DNA of 64,000 bases from Streptomyces physcomitrii (lineage in GTDB: Bacteria > Actinomycetota > Actinomycetes > Streptomycetales > Streptomycetaceae). The notes beneath the pieces are model-generated. The model worked only from the letters and a program-made list of their open reading frames with translations. It was not told the origin of the DNA and did not search any database. Shown here in pieces: positions 51,322 through 60,888 of the stretch. The stretch spans positions 1-64,000 of the forward strand of contig NZ_JAAWWP010000004.1 in assembly GCF_012273655.1 (NCBI RefSeq), given 5' to 3'. Position 1 is the stretch's first letter, and each line of letters begins with the position of its first letter. A program made the position numbers and the translations under genes.

Positions 51322-52062
51322 ATGGCTCACGTCCCGCAACCCACTCGCCGCCGCGCCCGCCTCCTCTCGGTGGCCGTGGCCTCCCTCGCCATCACCGGCA
51401 GCACGCTCGCCACGTCCTCCGAAGCCGTGGCGGCGGCGAAACCACGAGGCCACGACGTGTCCTCGCACCAGGGAAAGATCAACTGGCCCCAGGCCAAGAA
51501 GAACGGCGCCCGGTTCGTCTACATCAAGGCGACGGAGGCCACGAACTACCGGAACCCCTACTTCGCGAGCCAGTACAACGGCTCGTACAAGGCGGGGATC
51601 CTGCGCGGCGCCTACCACTTCGCCCTGCCGAACAAGTCCTCCGGCAAGACACAGGCGCAGTACTTCCTCAAGCACGGCGGAGGCTGGAGCGCGGACGGCA
51701 AGACGCTGCCGCCCGCGCTGGACATCGAACACAATCCGTACGGCGCCAACTGCTACGGGCTGAGCACCGGTTCGATGGTCAGCTGGATCAAGTCCTTCAG
51801 CGACGAGATCAAGCGGGTCACCAAGCGCCGCCCGGTCATCTACACCAGCGCCAAGTGGTGGAACACCTGCACCGGCCGGAGCAGCGCCTTCGCCAAGGAC
51901 CACCCGCTCTGGCTGGCCAACTGGGCCTCCACACCCGGCCCGATGCCCGCGGGCTGGTCCTTCCAGACCTTCTGGCAGCACGCCACGAAGGGCTCGCTGC
52001 CCGGGGACCAGAACGTCTTCAACGGCGCGATGTCGCAGCTGCAGAGGTTCGCCTCCCGGTAG
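51322..52062 (+). CDS. Secreted GH25 muramidase (lysozyme)
   Basis: A 246-residue exported glycoside hydrolase of family 25, cleaving the MurNAc-GlcNAc bond of peptidoglycan. The signal peptide (RRRARLLSVAVASLAITG) is cut near SEAVAAAKP. The catalytic domain starts GHDVSSHQGKINW, which gives the family's first Asp, and continues with RFVYIKATEAT, the catalytic Asp-x-Glu in PPALDIEHN and WLANWAS. No binding repeat is attached. ATG 51322 is chosen; an in-frame ATG at 51271 would precede the signal by 17 residues. The upstream region is A/T-rich around 51215-51290 and probably contains the promoter. Confidence 0.93.
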   Translation: MAHVPQPTRRRARLLSVAVASLAITGSTLATSSEAVAAAKPRGHDVSSHQGKINWPQAKKNGARFVYIKATEATNYRNPYFASQYNGSYKAGILRGAYHFALPNKSSGKTQAQYFLKHGGGWSADGKTLPPALDIEHNPYGANCYGLSTGSMVSWIKSFSDEIKRVTKRRPVIYTSAKWWNTCTGRSSAFAKDHPLWLANWASTPGPMPAGWSFQTFWQHATKGSLPGDQNVFNGAMSQLQRFASR

Positions 52063-52221
52063 CAGGCGGCAGACACCGCCGAGGGCCGCGGACCGGCGCC
52101 GACCGGCCCGCCGTCCGCCTCCGCCGCCGTCCGCCTTCCGCGGGCGGCGGCGGTGCGCCGTCCGGGCCGCGGGCGACGCGCACGCGGAACCCTCGATGCG
52201 GTCACCTCAGGGCCCTGGTCA

Positions 52222-52243
52222 GTTCATCTGGTGTTCACTCAGG
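52222..52243 (+). promoter_or_regulatory. Candidate PHO box (PhoP binding site)
   Basis: Two adjacent 11-bp direct repeats, GTTCATCTGGT and GTTCACTCAGG, match the Streptomyces PhoP direct-repeat unit (GTTCACC-like). A third GTTCATCGAGC follows at 52252-52262. The site is about 50-70 bases upstream of the phosphate transporter start. Confidence 0.65.
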
Positions 52244-52290
52244 CTGCTTACGTTCATCGAGCCAATGACGTCCACTCGAAGCCTGGGTTA

Positions 52291-53532
52291 ATGGAACACT
52301 TCACCCTCCTGCTCGGGGTCGTGATCATCACCGCCCTCGTGTTCGACTTCACCAACGGTTTCCACGACACGGCCAACGCGATGGCCACCACCATCTCGAC
52401 GGGCGCACTCAAGCCCAAGACCGCGGTGGCCATGTCCGCCGTGCTGAATCTCGTAGGCGCCTTCCTCTCCGTGGAGGTCGCCAAGACGATCTCCGGTGGG
52501 ATCATCGACGAGGACGGCATTCGCACCGAAGTGATCTTCGCGGCGCTGGTGGGCGCCATCCTCTGGAATCTGCTGACCTGGCTGCTGGGCCTGCCGTCGA
52601 GTTCCTCCCACGCGCTCTTCGGCGGCCTGATCGGCGCCGCGGTGATGTCGGCGGGCTGGTCCTCGGTCAACGGCTCCACGGTCGTCACCAAGGTCCTGCT
52701 CCCCGCGCTCGCCGCACCCCTGGTCGCCGGGATCGCGGCGGCCTTCGCCACCCGGCTCACCTACCGGCTCGGCAGGGGCACCGACGAGAAGGCCACCGCG
52801 AAGGGGTACCGCGCCGGGCAGATCGCCTCCGCCGGTCTGGTCTCCCTCGCGCACGGCACCAACGACGCGCAGAAGACGATGGGCATCATCACCCTCGCCC
52901 TCGTCACCGGCGGCGTGCTCTCCCCCGGCTCCAACCCGCCGGTCTGGGTGATCACTTCGGCCGGTCTGGCCATCGCGCTCGGCACCTACCTCGGCGGCTG
53001 GCGCATCATCCGCACCATGGGCAAGGGCCTGACCGATCTCGCGCCGCCGCAGGGCTTCGCCGCCCAGACCAGCGCGGCGACCGTGATCCTCGCCTCCTCG
53101 CACCTCGGCTTCTCGCTCTCCACCACCCAGGCCTGCTCGGGCTCGGTGATGGGCGCGGGGCTCGGCCGCAAGGGCGGGGTGGTCCGCTGGTCGACCGCGA
53201 CCCGGATGTTCGCCGCCTGGGGGCTCACCCTCCCGGCCGCGGGCCTGGTCGGCGCGGGCGCCCAACTCCTCACCGAACAGGGCACCTGGGGCACCGTCCT
53301 CACCGGCGCGCTGCTCGTCGGCGGCTCCGGGACCATCTGGCTGCTCTCCCGCAGGCAGCCGGTGGACCAGCACAACGTCAACGACATCGGCAGCGCCGAA
53401 CCCGCCGGGGTGGTGACCACCGCGATCGCGGCCGTCACCCCGCCGCCCACCGCCGCCCAGGCCGCCGAGGCGGCCGCGACCACCGACACCGCCACCGCGG
53501 AGCAGGCACCCCCGCTCCGCGCGACCGCCTGA
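52291..53532 (+). CDS. pitH2: Low-affinity inorganic phosphate transporter, PiT family
   Basis: A 413-residue membrane protein with about ten to twelve helices. The duplicated PiT signature is clear: FDFTNGFHDTANAMAT near the N-terminus and LAHGTNDAQKTMGI in the middle, plus LPSSSSHALFGGLIG and STTQACSGSVMG. It imports phosphate (often as metal phosphate) with the proton motive force. The C-terminal tail (about 350-413) is Ala/Thr-rich and cytosolic. Position before the small membrane gene and cob cluster, and the PHO-box-like repeats, match pitH2 of S. coelicolor. ATG 52291 opens the first helix. Confidence 0.92.
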   Translation: MEHFTLLLGVVIITALVFDFTNGFHDTANAMATTISTGALKPKTAVAMSAVLNLVGAFLSVEVAKTISGGIIDEDGIRTEVIFAALVGAILWNLLTWLLGLPSSSSHALFGGLIGAAVMSAGWSSVNGSTVVTKVLLPALAAPLVAGIAAAFATRLTYRLGRGTDEKATAKGYRAGQIASAGLVSLAHGTNDAQKTMGIITLALVTGGVLSPGSNPPVWVITSAGLAIALGTYLGGWRIIRTMGKGLTDLAPPQGFAAQTSAATVILASSHLGFSLSTTQACSGSVMGAGLGRKGGVVRWSTATRMFAAWGLTLPAAGLVGAGAQLLTEQGTWGTVLTGALLVGGSGTIWLLSRRQPVDQHNVNDIGSAEPAGVVTTAIAAVTPPPTAAQAAEAAATTDTATAEQAPPLRATA

Positions 53533-53541
53533 GGAGCCGGC

Positions 53542-53763
53542 ATGAACATCGACTGGGCAGCGCTCGGTTCCGTCTTCGGAGTCAGCCTCGTGGTGACCGT
53601 CGCCATGGTCGGCGTCTTCACCCTCGGCGTCGTCGGCCTCGCCCGCCGCGAGGCCGCCGTGAGCCGGCAGGGGGGCACGGCACTGGCCACCACCGGCGCC
53701 TGCCTCTGCTTCGCGGTCTGCGCCGCGGTGGTCGGATACGGAATCCAGCTGATCGTCGCCTGA
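53542..53763 (+). CDS. Small two-span membrane protein downstream of the phosphate transporter
   Basis: A 73-residue protein with two hydrophobic helices (about 8-31 and 47-70) joined by a short basic loop (ARREAAVSRQGG). It starts ten bases after the transporter stop, with GAGGAGCCGGC before the ATG, so the two form an operon. This small gene accompanies pitH2 in streptomycetes; its function is unknown, perhaps an accessory of the transporter. Confidence 0.82.
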   Translation: MNIDWAALGSVFGVSLVVTVAMVGVFTLGVVGLARREAAVSRQGGTALATTGACLCFAVCAAVVGYGIQLIVA

Positions 53764-53804
53764 TACACCGACGGGCCGCCCTCCGCGCGGCCCGTGCACG
53801 ACGC

Positions 53805-53840
53805 GCGCCCCGGAACCCCGTCTGCCGGGGACCGGGGCGC
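53805..53840 (+). terminator. Nested hairpin terminator after the phosphate transporter operon
   Basis: GCGCCCCGG...CCGGGGCGC encloses a second stem CCCCG-TCTGC-CGGGG. A smaller hairpin, ACGGGCCGC/GCGGCCCGT, precedes it (53771-53795). Together they separate the operon from the B12 riboswitch. Confidence 0.8.
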
Positions 53841-53926
53841 CCGTACGTCGGTGCCCGGCGCCAAGTAGCCCGCCGGGTCCCGGCTGTGGGGATCGGCACA
53901 CTCTTCCCGCCCAGGTCAGCGGCCAG

Positions 53927-53955
53927 TTGACGGGGGTGGCGGTGCGTGGTGGACT
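53927..53955 (+). promoter_or_regulatory. Possible promoter of the cob operon
   Basis: TTGACG (53927-53932), 17 bases, TGGACT (53950-53955). The -35 is good and the -10 weak. Transcription would start about 53962, just before the riboswitch core. Confidence 0.4.
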
Positions 53956-53961
53956 GCCCCG

Positions 53962-54120
53962 AGCCGAAGTACGGCGGCAGAGAGGAAGCCGGTGCGAGTC
54001 CGGCGCGGTCCCGCCACTGTCACCGGAGAGCACGCTCCCCCCGTACGAGCCGCGGCCCACCCAGGGTGGTCCCGGCCCGCGGGGAGCCGCCGATCCGGAA
54101 GCCAGGAGACTCTCGCCGTC
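53962..54120 (+). ncRNA. Cobalamin (B12) riboswitch
   Basis: The conserved core is unmistakable: GAGGAAGCCGGTGCGAGTCC, then GGCGCGGTCCCGCCACTGTC (about 53982-54021), a variable stem region, and the B12 box AAGCCAGGAGACTCTCGCCG (54099-54118). It is upstream of cbiB and the cob genes, so adenosylcobalamin or a relative probably represses them. The 5' limit is approximate. Confidence 0.93.
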
Positions 54121-54168
54121 GTCATCACGTCGAACCGGGGCGCGGACCCTGAGTGAGGACACATAGCG

Positions 54169-54252
54169 ATGCCGGGCCGCCCGCCTGTGGATTCCCCCGC
54201 CGAACGCGCCCCGCGCGCCACCGCACCCCGCCGAGGCGAGCCGGCGGCCTGA
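54169..54252 (+). CDS. Candidate 27-residue leader ORF between the B12 riboswitch and cbiB
   Basis: ATG 54169 has GTGAGGACAC five to fourteen bases upstream, the best ribosome site in the region. The frame reads MPGRPPVDSPAERAPR and ends in EPAA, then TGA (54250-54252), three bases before the cbiB ATG (54256), which has no good site of its own. The peptide is Pro/Arg/Ala-rich and has no known family. It may exist only to couple translation to cbiB. Confidence 0.4.
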   Translation: MPGRPPVDSPAERAPRATAPRRGEPAA

Positions 54253-54255
54253 GCG

Positions 54256-55200
54256 ATGGGTGCCGAACGGGTCTTCGCCTGCGGCGCCGCCACCGGTCTC
54301 CTCGGTGACCTCCTGTTCGGCGATCCCCGCCGCGGGCATCCGGTCGCCGTGTTCGGACGCGGCGCGGCGGCGCTGGAACACCTCCTGTGGCGCGACCACC
54401 GGGGCTGGGGCGCACTGCACACCGCCCTCTGCGCCGGAAGCGCCGTGGGCGCCGGCGCGCTGGCCGCCCGGCTGGTGCGCCGCTCCCCCGCCGCCGCCAC
54501 CGCGCTGACCGCGGCGGCCACCTGGGCGGTGGTCGGCGGCACCTCGCTGGCCCGGGAGGCCACCGCGATCGGCGAGGCGCTCGCCGCCGGTGACACCGGT
54601 GCCGCCCGCGCCCGGCTGCCGCATCTGTGCGGCCGGGACCCGGAGTCCCTCGACGCGGCGGGCATGGCGCGCGCGGTCGTCGAGTCGGTGGCCGAGAACA
54701 CCTCCGACGCGGTGGTCGGCGCCCTGGTCTGGGGCGCCCTCGCCGGGGTGCCGGGGCTGCTCGGCTTCCGCGCGGTCAACACCCTGGACGCGATGGTCGG
54801 CCACAAGTCGCCCCGCCACCGCCGCTTCGGCTGGGCCGCCGCCCGCCTCGACGACCTCGCGGGCGCGCCCGGGGCCCGGCTCACCGCCGCCCTCGCCGTG
54901 CTGGCGGGCGGGGACCCGCGGGGCGCCGCCCGGGCCTGGCGCGCGGACGCGGGCGCGCACCCGAGCCCCAACGCGGGCCCGGTGGAAGCCTCGTTCGCGG
55001 GCGCGCTCGGCGTACGGCTCGGCGGCACCCTCTCCTACGGGGGCCGGATCGAGCACCGCCCCGTGCTGGGCGGCGGCGGCCGGGAGGTCGAGGTGGCCGA
55101 CATCCGGCGGGCGGTGCGGCTCTCGCGCCGGATCACCGTGCTCAGCCTGCTGGTGTGCGCGGCGGCGGGCCTCGCGCGGGCCCGGGCGGGTGCCCGGTGA
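54256..55200 (+). CDS. cbiB: Adenosylcobinamide-phosphate synthase CbiB/CobD
   Basis: A 314-residue membrane enzyme that attaches the aminopropanol phosphate arm to adenosylcobyric acid. Family motifs are GLLGDLLFGDPRRGHPVAVFG (glycine-rich start), EAVSENTSD-type sequence VVESVAENTSDAVVG, and FRAVNTLDAMVGHKS. Four to five hydrophobic segments are visible. It is the first recognised gene after the B12 riboswitch, and its TGA overlaps the GTG of cobQ. ATG 54256 lacks a strong ribosome site, consistent with coupling to the upstream leader frame. Confidence 0.93.
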   Translation: MGAERVFACGAATGLLGDLLFGDPRRGHPVAVFGRGAAALEHLLWRDHRGWGALHTALCAGSAVGAGALAARLVRRSPAAATALTAAATWAVVGGTSLAREATAIGEALAAGDTGAARARLPHLCGRDPESLDAAGMARAVVESVAENTSDAVVGALVWGALAGVPGLLGFRAVNTLDAMVGHKSPRHRRFGWAAARLDDLAGAPGARLTAALAVLAGGDPRGAARAWRADAGAHPSPNAGPVEASFAGALGVRLGGTLSYGGRIEHRPVLGGGGREVEVADIRRAVRLSRRITVLSLLVCAAAGLARARAGAR

Positions 55201-56741
55201 AGGGCGGGGGGCTGCTCGTCGCGGGGACCACCTCGGACGCGGGCAAGAGCGTGGTCACGGCGGGCATCTGCCGGTGGCTGGTGCGGCAGGGCGTGAAGGT
55301 GGCGCCCTTCAAGGGCCAGAACATGTCCCTCAACTCCTTCGTCACCCGGGAGGGCGCGGAGATCGGCCGGGCCCAGGCGATGCAGGCCCAGGCCTGCCGC
55401 GTCGAGCCGAGCGCCCTGATGAACCCGGTCCTGCTGAAGCCGGGCGGCGACCGCACCAGCCAAGTCGTCCTGAAGGGGCGCCCGGTGGGCGAGCTGAGCG
55501 CCCGCGGCTTCTTCGGCACCGGGGACGCGCGCCTCGGCACCGGCCTGCACGGCGGCGGACGCGAGGCCCTGCTCGCCACCGTCGTGGAGTGCCTTCAGGA
55601 GCTGCGGAGCAGCCACGACGCGGTGATCTGCGAGGGCGCGGGCAGCCCCGCCGAGATCAATCTGCGCCGTACCGACCTGGTCAACATGGGCATCGCCCGG
55701 GCGGCGCGGCTGCCGGTCCTGGTGGTCGGCGACATCGACCGCGGCGGGGTCTTCGCCTCCTTCTTCGGTACGACGGCGCTGCTCGCCCCCGAGGACCAGG
55801 CGCTGCTCGCCGGGTACCTGGTGAACAAGTTCCGCGGCGATGTCTCGCTGCTCGAACCGGGCCTGGACATGCTCCGCTCGCTCACCGGCCGCCGCACCTA
55901 CGGCGTGCTGCCCTTCCGGCACGGCCTCGGCATCGACGAGGAGGACGGCCTGGCCGTCTCGCTGCGCGGGGCGGTGCGCGAGTCGGCGGTCAGCGAGCCC
56001 GCCGGTCCTGAGGTGCTGCGGGTCGCGGTCTGCGCCGTACCGCTGATGTCGAACTTCACCGATGTGGACGCGCTGGCCGCCGAGCCGGGCGTGGTGGTGC
56101 GCTTCGTGGACCGCGCCGCGGAACTCGCCGACGCGGACCTGGTGATCGTGCCCGGCACCCGCGGCACCGTGCGGGCCCTCGGCTGGCTGCGCGAGCGCGG
56201 GCTCGCCGGGGCCCTGGCGCGGCGGGCCGCCGAGGGGCGCCCGGTGCTCGGCATCTGCGGCGGCTTCCAACTGCTCGGGGAGCGCATCGAGGACGAGGTG
56301 GAGTCCCGCGCGGGCACCGTCGAGGGGCTCGGGCTGCTGCCGCTGCGGGTGCGCTTCGCCCGCGAGAAGACCCTCGGCAGGCCGCACGGCGAGGCGCTCG
56401 GCGAGCGGGTCGAGGGGTACGAGATCCACCACGGCCTCGCCGAGGTCACCGGCGGCGAGGCCTTCCTGGACGGCTGCCGCGCGGGCTCGGTCTGGGGCAC
56501 GCACTGGCACGGCTCACTGGAGTCGGACGGCTTCCGGCGGGCCTTCCTGCGCGAGGTCGCGGCGGTCGCGGGCCGGCGCTTCGTGCCCGCGCCCGGCACC
56601 TCCTTCGCCGCGCTGCGCGAGCAGCAGCTCGACCACCTGGGCGACCTGATCGAGGAGCACGCGGACACCGATGCCCTGTGGCGGCTCATCGAGTCGGGCA
56701 CGCCCGCGGACCTGCCCTTCGTCCCGCCGGGGGCGCCGTGA
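55197..56741 (+). CDS. cobQ: Cobyric acid synthase CobQ
   Basis: A 514-residue amidotransferase that adds four amide groups to adenosylcobyrinic acid a,c-diamide. The N-terminal dethiobiotin-synthetase-like domain has [19 protein letters not shown] and KGQNMSLNS. The C-terminal glutaminase domain has the nucleophilic Cys in [12 protein letters not shown] and the later His in [10 protein letters not shown] and [18 protein letters not shown] 55197 overlaps cbiB (GTGA). The C-terminal 50 residues extend past the catalytic core. The next gene starts 70 bases on. Confidence 0.95.
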   Translation: MKGGGLLVAGTTSDAGKSVVTAGICRWLVRQGVKVAPFKGQNMSLNSFVTREGAEIGRAQAMQAQACRVEPSALMNPVLLKPGGDRTSQVVLKGRPVGELSARGFFGTGDARLGTGLHGGGREALLATVVECLQELRSSHDAVICEGAGSPAEINLRRTDLVNMGIARAARLPVLVVGDIDRGGVFASFFGTTALLAPEDQALLAGYLVNKFRGDVSLLEPGLDMLRSLTGRRTYGVLPFRHGLGIDEEDGLAVSLRGAVRESAVSEPAGPEVLRVAVCAVPLMSNFTDVDALAAEPGVVVRFVDRAAELADADLVIVPGTRGTVRALGWLRERGLAGALARRAAEGRPVLGICGGFQLLGERIEDEVESRAGTVEGLGLLPLRVRFAREKTLGRPHGEALGERVEGYEIHHGLAEVTGGEAFLDGCRAGSVWGTHWHGSLESDGFRRAFLREVAAVAGRRFVPAPGTSFAALREQQLDHLGDLIEEHADTDALWRLIESGTPADLPFVPPGAP

Positions 56742-56811
56742 ACCCCGTACCCGGCAGCGCCCCCGCACACCCCGTACACCCCGCACCCGAAGGCAATCTG
56801 GAGGGCGACGC

Positions 56812-58920
56812 ATGAGCACCCCCTATCCGTTCACCGCGCTGGTGGGCCAGGACGACCTGCGCCTGGCGCTGCTGCTGAACGCCGTGTCCCCGGCGGTCGG
56901 CGGTGTGCTCGTCCGCGGCGAGAAGGGCACCGCCAAGTCCACGGCGGTACGGGCCCTTTCGGCGCTGCTGCCCGCGGTGTCCACGGTCCCCGGCTGCCGC
57001 TTCTCCTGCGATCCGGCGGCGCCCGACCCCGGCTGCCCGGACGGCCCGCACCGCCCCGGTGAGAGCGCGGCGCGGCCGGCCCGGATGGTCGAACTGCCGG
57101 TCGGCGCCTCCGAGGACCGCCTGGTCGGCGCGCTCGACATCGAGCGGGCGCTCGCCGAGGGCGTCAAGGCCTTCGAACCGGGCCTGCTCGCCGACGCGCA
57201 CCGCGGCATCCTCTACGTGGACGAGGTCAACCTGCTCCACGACCACCTGGTCGACCTGCTCCTCGACGCGGCCGCGATGGGCGCCTCCTATGTGGAGCGC
57301 GAGGGCGTCTCCGTACGGCATGCCGCGCGCTTCCTCCTGGTCGGCACGATGAACCCCGAGGAGGGCGAGCTGCGGCCGCAGTTGCTCGACCGGTTCGGGC
57401 TGACCGTGGAGGTCGCCGCCTCCCGGGAGCCGGACCAGCGGGTCGAGGTGGTCCGGCGGCGCCTGGCCTACGACGAGGACCCGGAGGCCTTCGCCGGGCG
57501 CTGGGCCGCCGAGGAGGGCGCGCTGCGGGAACGTGTCGCCGCGGCCCGCGCGCTGCTGCCCGCGGTGCGGCTCGGCGACGGGGTGCTCCGCCAGATCGCG
57601 GCGACCTGCGCCGCCTTCGAGGTCGACGGGATGCGCGCGGACCTGGTGATGGCCCGCACCGCGACCGCGCTGGCCGCCTGGGCGGGCCGCGAGGAGGTCC
57701 GCGAGGAGGACGTACGGCAGGCCGCCCTGCTCGCGCTGCCGCACCGGCGGCGCCGCAACCCCTTCGACGCCCCGGGCCTGGACGAGGAGAAACTCGACGA
57801 GACCCTGGAGGAGTTCGGCCCCGAGGACCCGCCGCCCGGCGGCGACGGCGGCCCCGGAAGCGGCCCTGAAGGCGGCCCCGAGGACGACCCGGACGGCGGC
57901 CCCGGAGGCCCCGACGGCCCGGATGGCCCCGACGGCGGCGGGCGGCCCCCGGCGGATCAGGACCCGGCGGACGGCGGCCGGGCCGAGTCGGAGACCTCTG
58001 ATGCGCCCGGGGAGCCCGGCGCCGAGGTCCCCGGGCAGGGCCGCGGTGAGCCCCAGCCCTCGGGCGCGGGCGGCGAGCAGCGGGCCGTGGGCGCGGGCGA
58101 GCCCTTCCGTACGAAGGTGCTGAGCGTGCCGGGCCTCGGCGAGGGGGCGGCCGGGCGGCGCTCCCGGGCGCGTACCGAGCACGGCAGGACCACCGGCGCC
58201 CGCAGGCCGCGCGGGACGCTGACCAAGCTGCATCTGGCGGCGACCGTGCAGGCCGCGGCGCCGCACCAGCGGGCGAGGGGCCGCAGCGGGGCGGGACTCG
58301 TGGTGCGCCGGGACGATCTGCGGCAGGCCACCCGGGAGGGCCGCGAGGGCAATCTGGTCCTCTTCGTGGTGGACGCCTCCGGTTCGATGGCGGCCCGCAG
58401 GAGGATGGGCGCGGTCAAGGGCGCGGTGCTCTCGCTGCTCCTGGACGCCTACCAGCGGCGCGACAAGGTCGGCCTGGTGACCTTCCGCGGTGCCGCCGCC
58501 GAGCTCGCACTGCCGCCGACCTCCTCGGTGGACGCCGCCGCCGCGCGCCTGGAGACGCTGCCCACCGGAGGCCGCACCCCGCTCGCCGCCGGTCTGCTCC
58601 GTGCCCACGAGGCGCTGCGGGTGGAGCGGCTGCGCGACCCGGCGCGCCGCCCGCTGCTCGTCCTGGTCACCGACGGGCGGGCCACCGGCGGCCCCGACCC
58701 GCTGGCCCACGCCGCCCGCGCCGCCCGGCTCTTCGCCGCCGAGGGCACCGCCTCGGTGGTCGTCGACTGCGAGACGGGGCCGGTCCGGCTCGGCCTCGCC
58801 GGGCAGCTCGCGCGCGAACTCGGCGGCACCGCCACCACCTTGGACGAGCTGCGCGCCGACTCGCTCGCCGGTCTGGTCAAGGACGTCCAGTCGGCCCCGA
58901 CCGCCAGGAGGGCAGCCTGA
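56812..58920 (+). CDS. Fused ChlI/ChlD-type chelatase subunit (putative cobaltochelatase component)
   Basis: A 702-residue protein joining an AAA+ domain (about 8-330; Walker [10 protein letters not shown] at 36-44, Walker [17 protein letters not shown], sensor [20 protein letters not shown]) to a von Willebrand A domain (about 510-695; MIDAS Asp521 in VVDASGSM). A long Gly/Pro/Asp/Glu-rich linker (about 335-440) separates them. Such proteins partner a large CobN- or ChlH-type subunit for metal insertion. In S. coelicolor, as I recall, cobN lies just before this gene; here only 70 bases intervene. GGAGGGCGACGC precedes ATG 56812. Confidence 0.9.
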   Translation: MSTPYPFTALVGQDDLRLALLLNAVSPAVGGVLVRGEKGTAKSTAVRALSALLPAVSTVPGCRFSCDPAAPDPGCPDGPHRPGESAARPARMVELPVGASEDRLVGALDIERALAEGVKAFEPGLLADAHRGILYVDEVNLLHDHLVDLLLDAAAMGASYVEREGVSVRHAARFLLVGTMNPEEGELRPQLLDRFGLTVEVAASREPDQRVEVVRRRLAYDEDPEAFAGRWAAEEGALRERVAAARALLPAVRLGDGVLRQIAATCAAFEVDGMRADLVMARTATALAAWAGREEVREEDVRQAALLALPHRRRRNPFDAPGLDEEKLDETLEEFGPEDPPPGGDGGPGSGPEGGPEDDPDGGPGGPDGPDGPDGGGRPPADQDPADGGRAESETSDAPGEPGAEVPGQGRGEPQPSGAGGEQRAVGAGEPFRTKVLSVPGLGEGAAGRRSRARTEHGRTTGARRPRGTLTKLHLAATVQAAAPHQRARGRSGAGLVVRRDDLRQATREGREGNLVLFVVDASGSMAARRRMGAVKGAVLSLLLDAYQRRDKVGLVTFRGAAAELALPPTSSVDAAAARLETLPTGGRTPLAAGLLRAHEALRVERLRDPARRPLLVLVTDGRATGGPDPLAHAARAARLFAAEGTASVVVDCETGPVRLGLAGQLARELGGTATTLDELRADSLAGLVKDVQSAPTARRAA

Positions 58921-59528
58921 TGCCGCAGGGAAAGCCGTCCGTCGTCCCCGACGACGGGCTCACCACCCGCCAGCGCCGCAACCGGCCGCTGGTCTTCGTG
59001 CACACCGGCCCCGGCAAGGGCAAGTCGACCGCGGCCTTCGGGCTCGCGCTGCGGGCCTGGAACCAGGGCTGGCCGATCGGGGTGTTCCAGTTCGTGAAGT
59101 CGGCGAAGTGGAAGGTCGGCGAGGAGAACGCGCTGCGCACCCTCGGCGCCTCCGGCGAGGGCGGCACCGTCGACTGGCACAAGATGGGCGAGGGCTGGTC
59201 CTGGATCCAGCGGGCGCCCGCCGAGGGCGAGTCGACCAATGAGGACAAGGCCCGCGAGGGCTGGGAGCAGGTCAAGCGCGATCTGGCGGCCGAACGCTAC
59301 CGGCTCTACGTCCTCGACGAGTTCGCCTACCCGCTGCACTGGGGCTGGATCGACACCGCCGAGGTGATCTCCGTACTGCGGCAGCGGCCCGGCACCCAGC
59401 ATGTGGTGATCACCGGCCGCAACGCCCCGCCCGAACTCCTCGGCTTCGCCGACCTGGTGACCGAGATGACCAAGGTCAAGCACCCCATGGACGAGGGCCA
59501 GAAGGGCCAGCGGGGGATCGAGTGGTGA
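58920..59528 (+). CDS. cobO: Cob(I)yrinic acid a,c-diamide adenosyltransferase CobO
   Basis: A 202-residue BtuR/CobA-type enzyme that transfers adenosyl from ATP to the cobalt of corrinoids. The P-loop is HTGPGKGKSTAAFGLALRA, followed by QFVKSAKWKVGEE and YVLDEFAYPLHWGWID, and VITGRNAPPELLGFADLVTEM is the family's late block. The ATG shares one base with the upstream stop (TGATG), so translation is coupled with the chelatase gene. The cobB start overlaps its end. Confidence 0.95.
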   Translation: MPQGKPSVVPDDGLTTRQRRNRPLVFVHTGPGKGKSTAAFGLALRAWNQGWPIGVFQFVKSAKWKVGEENALRTLGASGEGGTVDWHKMGEGWSWIQRAPAEGESTNEDKAREGWEQVKRDLAAERYRLYVLDEFAYPLHWGWIDTAEVISVLRQRPGTQHVVITGRNAPPELLGFADLVTEMTKVKHPMDEGQKGQRGIEW

Positions 59529-60880
59529 ACTCCGTGCCCCGGCTGGTCGTCGCCGCGCCCGCCTCCGGCAGCGGCAAGACCACCGTCGCCACGGGCCTGA
59601 TGGCCGCCTTCACCGCCCGCGGCCTCGCCGTCTCCCCGCACAAGGTGGGCCCCGACTACATCGACCCCGGCTACCACTCCCTGGCCACCGGCCGCCCGGG
59701 CCGCAACCTCGACGCCTACATGTGCGGTACGGAGCTGATCGCGCCGCTCTTCGCGCACGGCGCCCGGGGCTGCGGACTGGCCGTGGTCGAGGGGGTGATG
59801 GGCCTCTTCGACGGGGCCGCGGGCGCGGGCGAACTCAGCTCCACGGCCCAGGTAGCCAAGCTCCTGCGGGCCCCGGTCGTCCTCGTCGTCGACGCCTCCT
59901 CGCAGTCCCGCTCGGTGGCCGCCCTGGTGCACGGCTTCGCCTCCTGGGACCCGGGCGTGCGGCTGGCCGGGGTCATCCTCAACAAGGTCGCCTCCGACCG
60001 GCACGAGGAGCTGCTTCGCGAGGGCCTGGAGGAGTCCGGGGTACCCGTCGTCGGCGTGCTGCGCCGCGCTCCCCAGGTGGACACGCCCTCCCGGCACCTG
60101 GGCCTGGTCCCGGTGGCCGAGCGGCACACCGAGGCGCTCACGGCGGTCGAGGCGATGGCCGCCCAGGTCGCCCTGGGCTGCGACCTCGACGCCCTGTACG
60201 CCCTGGCCCGGAGCGCGCCGCCGCTGGACGCCCCGGCCTGGGACCCGGCCGCGGCCGTGGGGCCCGCCGTGCCCGGTCGGCCGCGGATCGCGGTCGCGGG
60301 CGGCGCCGCCTTCACCTTCTCCTACGCCGAGCACGCGGAACTCCTCACCGCGGCCGGTGCCGAGGTGGTCCCCTTCGACCCGCTGCGCGAGGAGCAACTG
60401 CCGGAGCGGACCGCGGGCTTGGTGATCGGCGGCGGCTTCCCGGAGATGTACGGGCCCGAGCTGTCCGCCAACGAACCGCTGCGCACGTCGGTGGCGGACC
60501 TCGCCGCCTCGGGCGCCCCGCTGGCCGCCGAGTGCGCCGGGCTGCTCTACCTCAGCCGGTCCCTGGACGGGCGGCCGATGTGCGGGGTCCTGGACGCCGA
60601 GGCGCGGATGTCCGGGCGGCTGACGCTCGGCTACCGCGAGGCCGTCGCCCTCGCGGACGGCCCCCTCGACGCGGCGGGCGGCCGGGCCCGGGGGCACGAG
60701 TTCCACCGTACGGCCGTCACCCCGGGCGCGGGGGCCTCGCCCGCCTGGGGCTTCACCTCCCCGCAGCGGCGCACCGAGGGCTTCCTGCAGCAGCAGGTGC
60801 ACGCCAGCTATCTGCACACCCACTGGGCGGGGCGGCCCGGGGCGGCGCGCAGGTTCACCGAGCGGTGTGCCGCGCCATGA
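59525..60880 (+). CDS. cobB: Cobyrinic acid a,c-diamide synthase CobB/CbiA
   Basis: A 451-residue glutamine-dependent amidotransferase forming the a,c-diamide. The N-terminal ATP domain has VVAAPASGSGKTTVATGL, HKVGPDYIDPGYHSL and VVEGVMGLFDG. The C-terminal glutaminase domain has the Cys nucleophile in LAAECAGLLYLS and the His in ASYLHTHWAG; GGGFPEMY is a family block. The start is GTG 59525 (or 59522), overlapping the cobO stop. The bifunctional class (hydrogenobyrinic versus cobyrinic acid) cannot be told from sequence alone. It is the last plus-strand gene before the convergent ZIP gene. Confidence 0.95.
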   Translation: MNSVPRLVVAAPASGSGKTTVATGLMAAFTARGLAVSPHKVGPDYIDPGYHSLATGRPGRNLDAYMCGTELIAPLFAHGARGCGLAVVEGVMGLFDGAAGAGELSSTAQVAKLLRAPVVLVVDASSQSRSVAALVHGFASWDPGVRLAGVILNKVASDRHEELLREGLEESGVPVVGVLRRAPQVDTPSRHLGLVPVAERHTEALTAVEAMAAQVALGCDLDALYALARSAPPLDAPAWDPAAAVGPAVPGRPRIAVAGGAAFTFSYAEHAELLTAAGAEVVPFDPLREEQLPERTAGLVIGGGFPEMYGPELSANEPLRTSVADLAASGAPLAAECAGLLYLSRSLDGRPMCGVLDAEARMSGRLTLGYREAVALADGPLDAAGGRARGHEFHRTAVTPGAGASPAWGFTSPQRRTEGFLQQQVHASYLHTHWAGRPGAARRFTERCAAP

Positions 60881-60888
60881 GCCCCGTC

